Translations under genes and position numbers: made by a program
In this document: one piece after another, positions 38,706 to 51,500 of the stretch
Numbering within the stretch: the first letter of the stretch is position 1
Layout of the letters: each line of letters starts with the position of its first letter
NCBI RefSeq assembly: GCF_945859705.1
Contig: NC_079136.1
Coordinates: 124,779,027 to 124,843,026, forward strand
Direction of reading: 5' to 3'
DNA from: Episyrphus balteatus
Taxonomy: Eukaryota; Arthropoda; Insecta; Diptera; Syrphidae
DNA length: 64,000 bases
The notes under the pieces: model-generated
Database searches by the model: none
Told to the model about the DNA's origin: nothing
Seen by the model: only the letters and a program-made list of their open reading frames with translations

Positions 38706-39282
38706 TTAACGAGATATGACGATTTAAACATTTTTAAAAGTGATTTTCTCCAAACGTGAATTTTTCAACTCCAATTGAATTGTATGCGAAGGATATCGAC
38801 TCACAGAGCACAAAAATGTATTTTCTATAAGTTTTGGACTTGTAGTTTTGTTTTTAGAGAATTTTGAATTTTGCAAGTTTTGATGTGTTTAGACGCTCGG
38901 TTAACGAGATATGACGATTTAAACATTTTTAAAAGTGATTTTCTCCAAACGTAAATTTTTCAACTCCAATTGAAGAATATCGACTCACAGAGCACAAAAA
39001 TGTACTTTCTATAAGTTTTGGACTTGTAGTTTTGTTTTTAGAGAATTTTGAATTTTGCAAGTTTTGATGTGTTTAGACGCTCGGTTAACGAGATATGAAG
39101 ATTTAAACATTTTTAAAAGTGATTTTCTCCAAACGTGAATTTTTCAACTCCAATTGAATTGTATGCGAAGGATATCGACTCACAGAGCACAAAAATGTAT
39201 TTTCTATAAGTTTTGGACTTGTAGTTTTGTTTTTAGAGAATTTTGAATTTTGCAAGTTTTGATGTGTTTAGACGCTCGGTTA
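38706..39282 (-). repeat. Satellite array B between MITE copies 1 and 2
   Basis: Three monomers, one of them (GAAGAATATC at 38972) short by 11 bp. The start-to-start distance of the two MITEs is 800 bp, which equals 226 bp (MITE plus TTA) plus three monomers minus 11 bp. A monomer with GATATGAAGATTT at about 39091 repeats one at about 37719. Confidence 0.93.
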
Positions 39283-39505
39283 TACTACGTTTCCACCTAC
39301 GCTAAATCCGAGATTTAGCTAAGTAGATTTAGAATAAATCTCGAGATTTATTCTAAATCTACTTCGCTAAATGGTGGATTTAGGTTCACTTAGCCTAAAA
39401 CCAAGATTTTCAGCTACCCTCAAACCGAGATTTAGAATAAATCTCGAGATTTAAGCTAAATCTACTTAGCTAAATCTCGGATTTAGCGTAGGTGGAAACA
39501 TAGTA
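39283..39505. mobile_element. Foldback MITE, copy 2, 223 bp
   Basis: Reads the same as copy 1, including the single terminal mismatch and the 44-bp palindrome (39321-39364), and sits at the same monomer position, with TTA at 39280-39282 and 39506-39508. Identity in sequence, site and orientation means it was copied together with satellite flanks and did not insert independently. Confidence 0.85.
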
Positions 39506-42500
39506 TTAACGAGATATGACGATTTAAACATTTTTAAAAGTGATTTTCTCCAAACGTGAATTTTTCAACTCCAATTGAATTGTATGCGAAGGATATCGAC
39601 TCACAGAGCACAAAAATGTATTTTCTATAAGTTTTGGACTTGTAGTTTTGTTTTTAGAGAATTTTGAATTTTGCAAGTTTTGATGTGTTTAGACGCTTGG
39701 TTAACGAGATATGACGATTTAAACATTTTTAAAAGTGATTTTCTCCAAACGTGAATTTTTCAACTCCAATTGAATTGTATGCGAAGGATATCGACTCACA
39801 GAGCACAAAAATGTATTTTCTATAAGTTTTGGACTTGTAGTTTTGTTTTTAGAGAATTTTGAATTTTGCAAGTTTTGATGTGTTTAGACGCTCGGTTAAC
39901 GAGATATGACGATTTAAAAATGTTTAAAAGTGATTTTCTCCAAACGTAAATTTTTCAACTCCAATTGAATTGTATGCGAAGGATATCGACTCACAGAGCA
40001 CAAAAATGTATTTTCTATAAGTTTTGGACTTGTAGTTTTGTTTTTAGAGAATTTTGAATTTTGCAAGTTTTGATGTGTTTAGACGCTCGGTTAACGAGAT
40101 ATGACGATTTAAACATTTTTAAAAGTGATTTTCTCCAAACGTGAATTTTTCAACTCCAATTGAATTGTATGCGAAGGATATCGACTCACAGAGCACAAAA
40201 ATGTATTTTCTATAAGTTTTGGACTTGTAGTTTTGTTTTTAGAGAATTTTGAATTTTGCAAGTTTTGATGTGTTTAGACGCTCGGTTAACGAGATATGAC
40301 GATTTAAACATTTTTTAAAGTGATTTTCTCCAAACGTGAATTTTTCAACTCCAATTGAATTGTATGCGAAGGATATCGACTCACAGAGCACAAAAATGTA
40401 TTTTCTATAAGTTTTGGACTTGTAGTTTTGTTTTTAGAGAATTTTGAATTTTGCAAGTTTTGATGTGTTTAGACGCTTGGTTAACGAGATATGACGATTT
40501 AAACATTTTTAAAAGTGATTTTCTCCAAACGTGAATTTTTCAACTCCAATTGAATTGTATGCGAAGGATATCGACTCACAGAGCACAAAAATGTATTTTC
40601 TATAAGTTTTGGACTTGTAGTTTTGTTTTTAGAGAATTTTGAATTTTGCAAGTTTTGATGTGTTTAGACGCTTGGTTAACGAGATATGACGATTTAAACA
40701 TTTTTAAAAGTGATTTTCTCCAAACGTGAATTTTTCAACTCCAATTGAATTGTATGCGAAGGATATCGACTCACAGAGCACAAAAATGTATTTTCTATAA
40801 GTTTTGGACTTGTAGTTTTGTTTTTAGAGAATTTTGAATTTTGCAAGTTTTGATGTGTTTAGACGCTCGGTTAACGAGATATGACGATTTAAACATTTTT
40901 AAAAGTGATTTTCTCCAAACGTGAATTTTTCAACTCCAATTGAATTGTATGCGAAGGATATCGACTCACAGAGCACAAAAATGTATTTTCTATAAGTTTT
41001 GGACTTGTAGTTTTGTTGTTAGAGAATTTTGAATTTTGCAAGTTTTGATGTGTTTAGACGCTCGGTTAACGAGATATGACGATTTAAAAATGTTTAAAAG
41101 TGATTTTCTCCAAACGTAAATTTTTCAACTCCAATTGAATTGTATGCGAAGGATATCGACTCACAGAGCACAAAAATGTATTTTCTATAAGTTTTGGACT
41201 TGTAGTTTTGTTTTTAGAGAATTTTGAATTTTGCAAGTTTTGATGTGTTTAGACGCTCGGTTAACGAGATATGACGATTTAAACATTTTTAAAAGTGATT
41301 TTCTCCAAACGTGAATTTTTCAACTCCAATTGAATTGTATGCGAAGGATATCGACTCACAGAGCACAAAAATGTATTTTCTATAAGTTTTGGACTTGTAG
41401 TTTTGTTTTTAGAGAATTTTGAATTTTGCAAGTTTTGATGTGTTTAGACGCTCGGTTAACGAGATATGACGATTTAAACATTTTTAAAAGTGATTTTCTC
41501 CAAACGTGAATTTTTCAACTCCAATTGAATTGTATGCGAAGGATATCGACTCACAGAGCACAAAAATGTATTTTCTATAAGTTTTGGACTTGTAGTTTTG
41601 TTGTTAGAGAATTTTGAATTTTGCAAGTTTTGATGTGTTTAGACGCTCGGTTAACGAGATATGACGATTTAAAAATGTTTAAAAGTGATTTTCTCCAAAC
41701 GTAAATTTTTCAACTCCAATTGAATTGTATGCGAAGGATATCGACTCACAGAGCACAAAAATGTATTTTCTATAAGTTTTGGACTTGTAGTTTTGTTTTT
41801 AGAGAATTTTGAATTTTGCAAGTTTTGATGTGTTTAGACGCTCGGTTAACGAGATATGACGATTTAAACATTTTTAAAAGTGATTTTCTCCAAACGTGAA
41901 TTTTTCAACTCCAATTGAATTGTATGCGAAGGATATCGACTCACAGAGCACAAAAATGTATTTTCTATAAGTTTTGGACTTGTAGTTTTGTTTTTAGAGA
42001 ATTTTGAATTTTGCAAGTTTTGATGTGTTTAGACGCTCGGTTAACGAGATATGACGATTTAAACATTTTTAAAAGTGATTTTCTCCAAACGTGAATTTTT
42101 CAACTCCAATTGAATTGTATGCGAAGGATATCGACTCACAGAGCACAAAAATGTATTTTCTATAAGTTTTGGACTTGTAGTTTTGTTGTTAGAGAATTTT
42201 GAATTTTGCAAGTTTTGATGTGTTTAGACGCTCGGTTAACGAGATATGACGATTTAAACATTTTTAAAAGTGATTTTCTCCAAACGTGAATTTTTCAACT
42301 CCAATTGAATTGTATGCGAAGGATATCGACTCACAGAGCACAAAAATGTATTTTCTATAAGTTTTGGACTTGTAGTTTTGTTTTTAGAGAATTTTGAATT
42401 TTGCAAGTTTTGATGTGTTTAGACGCTCGGTTAACGAGATATGACGATTTAAACATTTTTTAAAGTGATTTTCTCCAAACGTGAATTTTTCAACTCCAAT

Positions 42501-42823
42501 TGAATTGTATGCGAAGGATATCGACTCACAGAGCACAAAAATGTATTTTCTATAAGTTTTGGACTTGTAGTTTTGTTTTTAGAGAATTTTGAATTTTGCA
42601 AGTTTTGATGTGTTTAGACGCTTGGTTAACGAGATATGACGATTTAAACATTTTTAAAAGTGATTTTCTCCAAACGTGAATTTTTCAACTCCAATTGAAT
42701 TGTATGCGAAGGATATCGACTCACAGAGCACAAAAATGTATTTTCTATAAGTTTTGGACTTGTAGTTTTGTTTTTAGAGAATTTTGAATTTTGCAAGTTT
42801 TGATGTGTTTAGACGCTCGGTTA
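39506..42823 (-). repeat. Satellite array B between MITE copies 2 and 3 (17 monomers)
   Basis: The start-to-start distance of MITE copies 2 and 3 is 3541 bp, which equals 226 bp plus exactly 17 monomers of 195 bp. Local units are marked by TTTAAAAATGTTTAAAAG near 39915, 41090 and 41670 and by GACGCTTGGTTAACG variants. There is no gene or other insertion. Confidence 0.95.
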
Positions 42824-43046
42824 TACTACGTTTCCACCTACGCTAAATCCGAGATTTAGCTAAGTAGATTTAGAATAAATCTCGAGATTTATTCTAAATC
42901 TACTTCGCTAAATGGTGGATTTAGGTTCACTTAGCCTAAAACCAAGATTTTCAGCTACCCTCAAACCGAGATTTAGAATAAATCTCGAGATTTAAGCTAA
43001 ATCTACTTAGCTAAATCTCGGATTTAGCGTAGGTGGAAACATAGTA
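42824..43046. mobile_element. Foldback MITE, copy 3, 223 bp
   Basis: Third identical-looking copy, with TTA at 42821-42823 and 43047-43049 and the same palindrome at 42862-42905. The satellite on its right carries the same GACGCTTGG monomer that follows copy 2 (39697 and 43238, 3541 bp apart), which supports a block duplication that included the MITE. Confidence 0.85.
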
Positions 43047-45655
43047 TTAACGAGATATGACGATTTAAACATTTTTAAAAGTGATTTTCTCCAAACGTGA
43101 ATTTTTCAACTCCAATTGAATTGTATGCGAAGGATATCGACTCACAGAGCACAAAAATGTATTTTCTATAAGTTTTGGACTTGTAGTTTTGTTTTTAGAG
43201 AATTTTGAATTTTGCAAGTTTTGATGTGTTTAGACGCTTGGTTAACGAGATATGACGATTTAAACATTTTTAAAAGTGATTTTCTCCAAACGTGAATTTT
43301 TCAACTCCAATTGAATTGTATGCGAAGGATATCGACTCACAGAGCACAAAAATGTATTTTCTATAAGTTTTGGACTTGTAGTTTTGTTTTTAGAGAATTT
43401 TGAATTTTGCAAGTTTTGATGTGTTTAGACGCTCGGTTAACGAGATATGACGATTTAAAAATTTTTAAAAGTGATTTTCTCCAAACGTAAATTTTTCAAC
43501 TCCAATTGAATTGTATGCGAAGGATATCGACTCACAGAGCACAAAAATGTATTTTCTATAAGTTTTGGACTTGTAGTTTTGTTTTTAGAGAATTTTGAAT
43601 TTTGCAAGTTTTGATGTGTTTAGACGCTCGGTTAACGAGATATGACGATTTAAACATTTTTAAAAGTGATTTTCTCCAAACGTGAATTTTTCAACTCCAA
43701 TTGAATTGTATGCGAAGGATATCGACTCACAGAGCACAAAAATGTATTTTCTATAAGTTTTGGACTTGTAGTTTTGTTTTTAGAGAATTTTGAATTTTGC
43801 AAGTTTTGATGTGTTTAGACGCTCGGTTAACGAGATATGACGATTTAAACATTTTTAAAAGTGATTTTCTCCAAACGTGAATTTTTCAACTCCAATTGAA
43901 TTGTATGCGAAGGATATCGACTCACAGAGCACAAAAATGTATTTTCTATAAGTTTTGGACTTGTAGTTTTGTTGTTAGAGAATTTTGAATTTTGCAAGTT
44001 TTGATGTGTTTAGACGCTCGGTTAACGAGATATGACGATTTAAAAATTTTTAAAAGTGATTTTCTCCAAACGTAAATTTTTCAACTCCAATTGAATTGTA
44101 TGCGAAGGATATCGACTCACAGAGCACAAAAATGTATTTTCTATAAGTTTTGGACTTGTAGTTTTGTTTTTAGAGAATTTTGAATTTTGCAAGTTTTGAT
44201 GTGTTTAGACGCTCGGTTAACGAGATATGACGATTTAAACATTTTTAAAAGTGATTTTCTCCAAACGTGAATTTTTCAACTCCAATTGAATTGTATGCGA
44301 AGGATATCGACTCACAGAGCACAAAAATGTATTTTCTATAAGTTTTGGACTTGTAGTTTTGTTTTTAGAGAATTTTGAATTTTGCAAGTTTTGATGTGTT
44401 TAGACGCTCGGTTAACGAGATATGACGATTTAAACATTTTTAAAAGTGATTTTCTCCAAACGTGAATTTTTCAACTCCAATTGAATTGTATGCGAAGGAT
44501 ATCGACTCACAGAGCACAAAAATGTATTTTCTATAAGTTTTGGACTTGTAGTTTTGTTTTTAGAGAATTTTGAATTTTGCAAGTTTTGATGTGTTTAGAC
44601 GCTTGGTTAACGAGATATGACGATTTAAACATTTTTAAAAGTGATTTTCTCCAAACGTGAATTTTTCAACTCCAATTGAATTGTATGCGAAGGATATCGA
44701 CTCACAGAGCACAAAAATGTATTTTCTATAAGTTTTGGACTTGTAGTTTTGTTTTTAGAGAATTTTGAATTTTGCAAGTTTTGATGTGTTTAGACGCTCG
44801 GTTAACGAGATATGACGATTTAAACATTTTTAAAAGTGATTTTCTCCAAACGTGAATTTTTCAACTCCAATTGAATTGTATGCGAAGGATATCGACTCAC
44901 AGAGCACAAAAATGTATTTTCTATAAGTTTTGGACTTGTAGTTTTGTTTTTAGAGAATTTTGAATTTTGCAAGTTTTGATGTGTTTAGACGCTCGGTTAA
45001 CGATATATGACGATTTAAACATTTTTAAAAGTGATTTTCTCCAAACGTGAATTTTTCAACTCCAATTGAATTGTATGCGAAGGATATCGACTCACAGAGC
45101 ACAAAAATGTATTTTCTATAAGTTTTGGACTTGTAGTTTTGTTGTTAGAGAATTTTGAATTTTGCAAGTTTTGATGTGTTTAGACGCTCGGTTAACGAGA
45201 TATGACGATTTAAACATTTTTAAAAGTGATTTTCTCCAAACGTGAATTTTTCAACTCCAATTGAATTGTATGCGAAGGATATTGACTCACAGAGCACAAA
45301 AATGTATTTTCTATAAGTTTTGGACTTGTAGTTTTGTTGTTAGAGAATTTTGAATTTTGCAAGTTTTGATGTGTTTAGACGCTCGGTTAACGAGATATGA
45401 CGATTTAAACATTTTTAAAAGTGATTTTCTCCAAACGTGAATTTTTCAACTCCAATTGAATTGTATGCGAAGGATATCGACTCACAGAGCACAAAAATGT
45501 ATTTTCTATAAGTTTTGGACTTGTAGTTTTATTTTTAGAGAATTTTGAATTTTTCAAGTTTTGATGTGTTTAGACGCTCGGTTAACGAGATATGACGATT
45601 TAAACATTTTTAAAAGTGATTTTCTCCAAACGTGAATTTTTCAACTCCAATTGAA
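43047..45655 (-). repeat. Satellite array B, segment before the second LINE
   Basis: About 13 monomers of subfamily B, ending within a monomer at CCAATTGAATT where the LINE poly(T) begins. It includes TTTAAAAATTTTTAAAAG monomers (43456, 44041) that correspond to the ATGTTTAAAAG monomers after MITE copy 2. No gene seen. Confidence 0.95.
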
Positions 45656-45668
45656 TTTTTTTTTTTTT

Positions 45669-45773
45669 GATTGATTTTTGTTTATTAATTATAATTATAA
45701 CTATAAGTATTTACAATCTTATGTTAATACAAATTTCAATAAATTATGTTAACATTTTGGTTAAATTTAAATA
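45669..45773 (-). other. 3' untranslated region of the second LINE
   Basis: AT-rich non-coding stretch between the RT stop and the poly(A) tail on the minus strand. I see no convincing stem-loop or tandem repeat that would identify the LINE clade. Confidence 0.6.
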
Positions 45774-47171
45774 TCAGTGAAAATTGATTTTAATATGAGC
45801 AATAACAAGTTTTTTAAATCGATGGAAATTAGTTTCTTCTTTTATCTCTCGGGGCAGATTATTGAAAAGTTGAACTCCTTGATACATAATTGATCTTTGA
45901 GTGCTGCTTCTGTTGTATCTTTCGAGTCGGAAATCATTTGCGGATCTTAGGTTGTACGGTTGTGATTCACCAACAATCGTTAAGTTTTCTTTAAGATACT
46001 CTGGAAAGATATCATTTTTTATATTAAAAACAAATATCAAAACTTTAAAAATAAGACGTTGATTGACATTTAACCACATTAAGGACTGTAACATGTAAAC
46101 AGAAGGTGTAAAAATATTACACTTAAGTATGATACGCATTGCCTTATTTTGTAGAGTTTGAAGTCTATGTTTTAGGTCCATATTGCACATATATAAGATT
46201 GTTGCACAGTAATCAAAATGAGGCAACACAATCGAATTAAAAATCATAATCGCATTTTGGAAGCTCAGCCTATTTCGGATTCTTCGTAAGAAACCCACTT
46301 TTTTGCTTATCTTTGCACATACATAGTTTGAATGTTCTTTGAAATTCAGGTCCTTATCAATCCAAATACCTAAATATTTTATTGATATAACCTGTTCGAT
46401 ATTTTCACCACCGATTTCTAGGTTAATCGACTCATTACAATTTAGTGTCATAAACTTGGTTTTTGAAACATTTAATTTTAGGTTGTTCATGCATAGCCAC
46501 ATATAGATATTGTTTAGATCTTCCAAAATCTTTGCTTTAACGTCCGTGAAGTTCTTAAAATCTATATAAAGCAATGTATCATCCGCGAAAATCACACATT
46601 TACACCATTTTAACACTGAGGTTATATCGTTGATGTATAGCAGAAATAAATCTCCTCCTAGGTTTGATCCCTGGGGCACCCCAATATCAACCGATTTTTC
46701 ATCAGATTCTGCTTCCATTATTTTAGTAGATTGCGTTCTTCCATTTAGATAAGACTCGAACCACTTTTTCTCGTTTCCTCTAACTCCATACTGTTCCAAT
46801 TTGTTAATAAGGTTCTCTCGGTCAATCGTTTCAAAAGCTCTCTTTAGGTCCAAAAATATGGCTACAATTTTCATTCGTTCATCAATTTTCGTTTTCCAAT
46901 CATGGATTGTGTTAACAAGCGCTGTTTCACATGAGTGACCTCCTCTGAAACCTGATTGTTGATCAATCAATATTTTATTCAACTTTATGTGTTTATTCAA
47001 TTGATGGCTTACGATTTTTTCTAAAATTTTTTCTAAGGTAGGGAGCATGTTTATCGGCCTAAATTCTATTGCTGTTTTCGGATTAGATACCTTGGGTACT
47101 GGAATAACGACTGATTTTTTTAGCGATTTAGGGAACACACCGGTATTTAGAGATTCGTTTACTATAGGTAT
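45774..47171 (-). pseudogene. LINE ORF2, reverse transcriptase half
   Basis: RT domain of a Jockey/CR1-like LINE, which copies element RNA at the nicked target. Counting from the GTG codon at 47136-47138 (not a true start), residues 27-42 hold RPINMLPTLEKILEKI, 60-73 QQSGFRGGHSCETA, 95-105 FLDLKRAFETI (Asp97 catalytic), 153-170 GVPQGSNLGGDLFLLYIN and 184-187 FADD, the active-site box. A thumb-like region with KYLGIWID follows, and the C-terminus ends in FNNLPREIKEETNFHRFKK. The usual Asp after AF in the palm motif is Glu here. The frame is open back to 47171 and overlaps the endonuclease frame by 44 bp, so one single-base frameshift between 47128 and 47171 separates the halves. There is no internal stop, so decay is slight. 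Confidence 0.92.
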
Positions 47172-48528
47172 TTAGAATGTCATTTCCAATTAAATCGTAG
47201 TTTTCTAAAAAAATTGCAGAGTTATAACCGTAAATATCTTTTTTATTGTTCATTTCTCTTATAACTTTTATAAGTTCATTATGGTGCAAAGCACTAAAAC
47301 AGAAAGGGGTTTGGACAGGGATAATATTTGAAACATATGGAACATGAAGTATAGATCTATTAATTTCAACAACACTGTCAACAAAAAAGTTGTTAAGGTA
47401 TTTAACTATTGCACTTGGGTTTCTTATTATTGCACCATCTATTTCTATTTTTGAAATTTCTTTGTTTTCATTTCCTAATACTAAGTTTTTTATTGCACGC
47501 CAGAGTCCCTTTTGATCACATTTCTTTGAAGCTACTATTTGTTGCACATATATGTTTTTAGCCTTATTAATACTATGTTTATACTTATTTCTAATCAGTC
47601 TATATACGTTCCAGTCTTCAGTTCTCTTTGATATCACAGCTTTGTTGTATGCATTGATCTTGTTATAATTTAAGGAATTAAGTTCATTGTTATACCATGG
47701 TGCAGAGCCCTTGTTATTAAGAACTTTAAAACAACTCATTCTGTTCATAATGTTTTCTAGCTGTGCGCCTAATACATATGCTTTGTCAACTTGGGTATTT
47801 TCAATTGTATTTCCATCTGGCACATGGTTACTCCAAAGTTCTCTAAAAGTCTCCTTTTTATATTTATTTACCTTTATCCTCTTAGTTAACTCCTTGTCCT
47901 TTGATTGGTTTTTAATTTCAATAGATACGGTTTCATGGTCAGTTATTTTAATATCCTTAACAACTTTTGCTTCAACTGTTTGACTATCACAATTTGTAAC
48001 TACATAGTCAATGAGTGTTTCAGATCTCGAAGTTACTCTCGTGGGTTCATTGACAATTTGTAAAAATTGATTATCATTAAGAAATTTAGTTATCTTATTT
48101 TTTTCACTTGATGCTTGTAGATAATCGATATTAAAATCACCTATTATTATTATTTTATCTCTATCATTAATCGATCTGTCCAACCATGTCTCAAAGTTAT
48201 CCATGAATGTAGTAACTGAAGAGTTTGGAGATCTATAGATTCCAATAAAAACGAATGGGATGTGATGGAACCAAATCTTTACTGCGATTATCCACATACA
48301 ATAGTCAATACTAAAGGTACCTAGCTGTTCAAATTGTAAATTTCGTTTTATGTAAATTAATACTCCACCAGTATGTCTTGAGTTTGAGTCACAATAAACA
48401 ACACTATAGTTTTGTAAAGTATATTCAGATTTTTCAATTTCATTTGTTATACAGGTCTCAGACAGTACAAGTATATCAGGGCTTTTGTTTGAAACAAGGA
48501 TCTCAATTTCACTTAAATTACTTAGTAA
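47128..48528 (-). pseudogene. LINE ORF2, endonuclease half and linker (truncated, frameshifted)
   Basis: APE-type endonuclease that would nick target DNA for reverse transcription. The frame is open from the 5' truncation at 48528, well upstream of the ATG at 48295-48297. Early motifs PDILVLSETCI (likely catalytic Glu) and HTGGVLIYIK are followed by GIYRSPN, GDFNIDYL (Asp and Asn of the active site), SETLIDYVVTN and ITDHETVSIEI (terminal Asp-His). A charged linker of about 200 residues leads towards the RT, including a W-RAIKNL region. The N-terminal strand of the domain (its first catalytic Asn region) is lost. The frame ends at a TAA at 47128-47130 after residues that do not fit the family, because the frame shifts just before the RT. 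Confidence 0.88.
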
Positions 48529-51500
48529 GCGAAGGATATCGACTCACAGAGCACAAAAATGTACTTTCTATAAGTTTTGGACTTGTAGTTTTGTTTTTAG
48601 AGAATTTTGAATTTTGCAAGTTTTGATGTGTTTAGACGCTCGGTTAACGAGATATGACGATTTAAACATTTTTAAAAGTGATTTTCTCCAAACGTGAATT
48701 TTTCAACTCCAATTGAATTGTATGCGAAGGATATCGACTCACAGAGCACAAAAATGTACTTTCTATAAGTTTTGGACTTGTAGTTTTGTTTTTAGAGAAT
48801 TTTGAATTTTGCAAGTTTTGATGTGTTTAGACGCTCGGTTAACGAGATATGACGATTTAAACATTTTTAAAAGTGATTTTCTCCAAACGTGAATTTTTCA
48901 ACTCCAATTGAATTGTATGCGAAGGATATCGACTCACAGAGCACAAAAATGTATTTTCTATAAGTTTTAAACTTGTAGTTTTGTTGTTAGAGAATTTTGA
49001 ATTTTGCAAGTTTTGATGTGTTTAGACGCTCGGGTAACGAGATATGACGATTTAAACATTTTTAAAAGTGATTTTCTCCAAACGTGAATTTTTCAACTCC
49101 AATTGAATTGTATGCGAAGGATATCGACTCACAGAGCACAAAAATGTACTTTCTATAAGTTTTGGACTTGTAGTTTTGTTTTTAGAGAATTTTGAATTTT
49201 GCAAGTTTTGATGTGTTTAGACGCTCGGTTAACGAGATATGACGATTTAAACATTTTTAAAAGTGATTTTCTCCAAACGTGAATTTTTCAACTCCAATTG
49301 AATTGTATGCGAAGGATATCGACTCACAGAGCACAAAAATGTATTTTCTATAAGTTTTGGACTTGTAGTTTTGTTTTTAGAGAATTTTGAATTTTGCAAG
49401 TTTTGATGTGTTTAGACGCTCGGTTAACGAGATATGACGATTTAAACATTTTTAAAAGTGATTTTCTCCAAACGTGAATTTTTCAACTCCAATTGAATTG
49501 TATGCGAAGGATATCGACTCACAGAGCACAAAAATGCATTTTCTATAAGTTTTAAACTTGTAGTTTTGTTGTTAGAGAATTTTGAATTTTGCAAGTTTTG
49601 ATGTGTTTAGACGCTCGGTTAACGAGATATGACGATTTAAACATTTTTAAAAGTGATTTTCTCCAAACTTGAATTTTACAACTCCAATTGAATTGTATGC
49701 GAAGGATATCGACTCACAGAGCACAAAAATGTATTTTCTATAAGTTTTGGACTTGTAGTTTTGTTTTTAGAGAATTTTGAATTTTGCAAGTTTTGATGTG
49801 TTTAGACGCTCGGTTAACGAGATATGACGATTTAAACATTTTTAAAAGTGATTTTCTCCAAACGTGAATTTTTCAACTCCAATTGAATTGTATGCAAAGG
49901 ATATCGACTCACAGAGCACAAAAATGTATTTTCTATAAGTTTTGGACTTGTACTTTTGTTTTTAGAGAATTTTGAATTTTGCAAGTTTTGATGTGTTTAG
50001 ACGCTCGGTTAACGAGATATGACGATTTAAACATTTTTAAAAGTGATTTTCTGCAAACGTGAATTTTTCAACTCCAATTGAATTGTATGCGAAGGATATC
50101 GACTCACAGAGCACAAAAATGTATTTTCTATAAGTTTTGGACTTGTAGTTTTGTTTTTAGAGAATTTTGAATTTTGCAAGTTTTGATGTGTTTAGACGCT
50201 CGGTTAACGAGATATGACGATTTAAACATTTTTCAAAGTGATTTTCTTCAAACGTGAATTTTTCAACTCCAATTGAATTGTATGCGAAGGATATCGACTC
50301 ACAGAGCACAAAAATGTATTTTCTATAAGTTTTAAACTTGTAGTTTTGTTGTTAGAGAATTTTAAATTTTGCAAGTTTTGATGTGTTTAGACGCTCGGTT
50401 AACGAGATATGACGATTTAAACATTTTTAAAAGTGATTTTCTCCAAACTTGAATTTTACAACTCCAATTGAATTGTATGCGAAGGATATCGACTCACAGA
50501 GCACAAAAATGTACTTTCTATAAGTTTTGGACTTGTAGTTTTGTTTTTAGAGAATTTTGAATTTTGCAAGTTTTGATGTGTTTAGACGCTCGGTTAACGA
50601 GATATGACGATTTAAACATTTTTAAAAGTGATTTTCTCCAAACGTGAATTTTTCAACTCCAATTGAATTGTATGCGAAGGATATCGACTCACAGAGCACA
50701 AAAATGTACTTTCTATAAGTTTTGGACTTGTAGTTTTGTTTTTAGAGAATTTTGAATTTTGCAAGTTTTGATGTGTTTAGACGCTCGGTTAACGAGATAT
50801 GACGATTTAAACATTTTTAAAAGTGATTTTCTCCAAACGTGAATTTTTCAACTCCAATTGAATTGTATCCGAAGGATATCGACTCACAGAGCACAAAAAT
50901 GTATTTTCTATAAGTTTTGGACTTGTAGTTTGGTTTTTAGAGAATTTTGAATTTTGCAAGTTTTGATGTGTTTAGACGCTCGGTTAACGAGATATGACGA
51001 TTTAAACATTTTTAAAAGTGATTTTCTCCAAACGTGAATTTTTCAACTCCAATTGAATTGTATGCGAAGGATATCGACTCACAGAGCACAAAAATGTATT
51101 TTCTATAAGTTTTGGACTTGTAGTTTTGTTTTTAGAGAATTTTGAATTTTGCAAGTTTTGATGTGTTTAGACGCTCGGTTAACGAGATATGACGATTTAA
51201 ACATTTTTAAAAGTGATTTTCTCCAAACGTGAATTTTTCAACTCCAATTGAATTGTATGCGAAGGATATCGACTCACAGAGCACAAAAATGTATTTTCTA
51301 TAAGTTTTGGACTTGTAGTTTTGTTTTTAGAGAATTTTGAATTTTGCAAGTTTTGATGTGTTTAGACGCTCGGTTAACGAGATATGACGATTTAAACATT
51401 TTTAAAAGTAATTTTCTCCAAACGTGAATTTTTCAACTCCAATTGAATTGTATGCGAAGGATATCGACTCACAGAGCACAAAAATGTACTTTCTATAAGT

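Larger units (their letters stand above)
45656..48528 (-). mobile_element. 5'-truncated LINE with endonuclease and RT, about 2.87 kb
   Basis: Minus-strand non-LTR retrotransposon. A T-run at 45656-45668 is the 3' poly(A) tail; about 105 bp of AT-rich 3' untranslated sequence follows, then the reverse-transcriptase frame and the endonuclease frame, up to an abrupt 5' junction at 48528 inside the endonuclease domain. The order endonuclease-RT in one ORF2 is that of Jockey/CR1/I-type LINEs; there is no ORF1 and no 5' untranslated region. The satellite reads CCAATTGAATT on the left and GCGAAGG on the right, so the GTAT between them is missing. No target duplication is visible, unlike the first LINE. 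Confidence 0.92.

Noticed and set aside
47687..47983. Plus-strand open frame of 98 codons
   Set aside because: It is antisense to the LINE endonuclease/linker frame, whose motifs are clear on the minus strand.
48378..48626. Plus-strand open frame of 82 codons
   Set aside because: It spans the junction of LINE and satellite and is antisense to the endonuclease frame.
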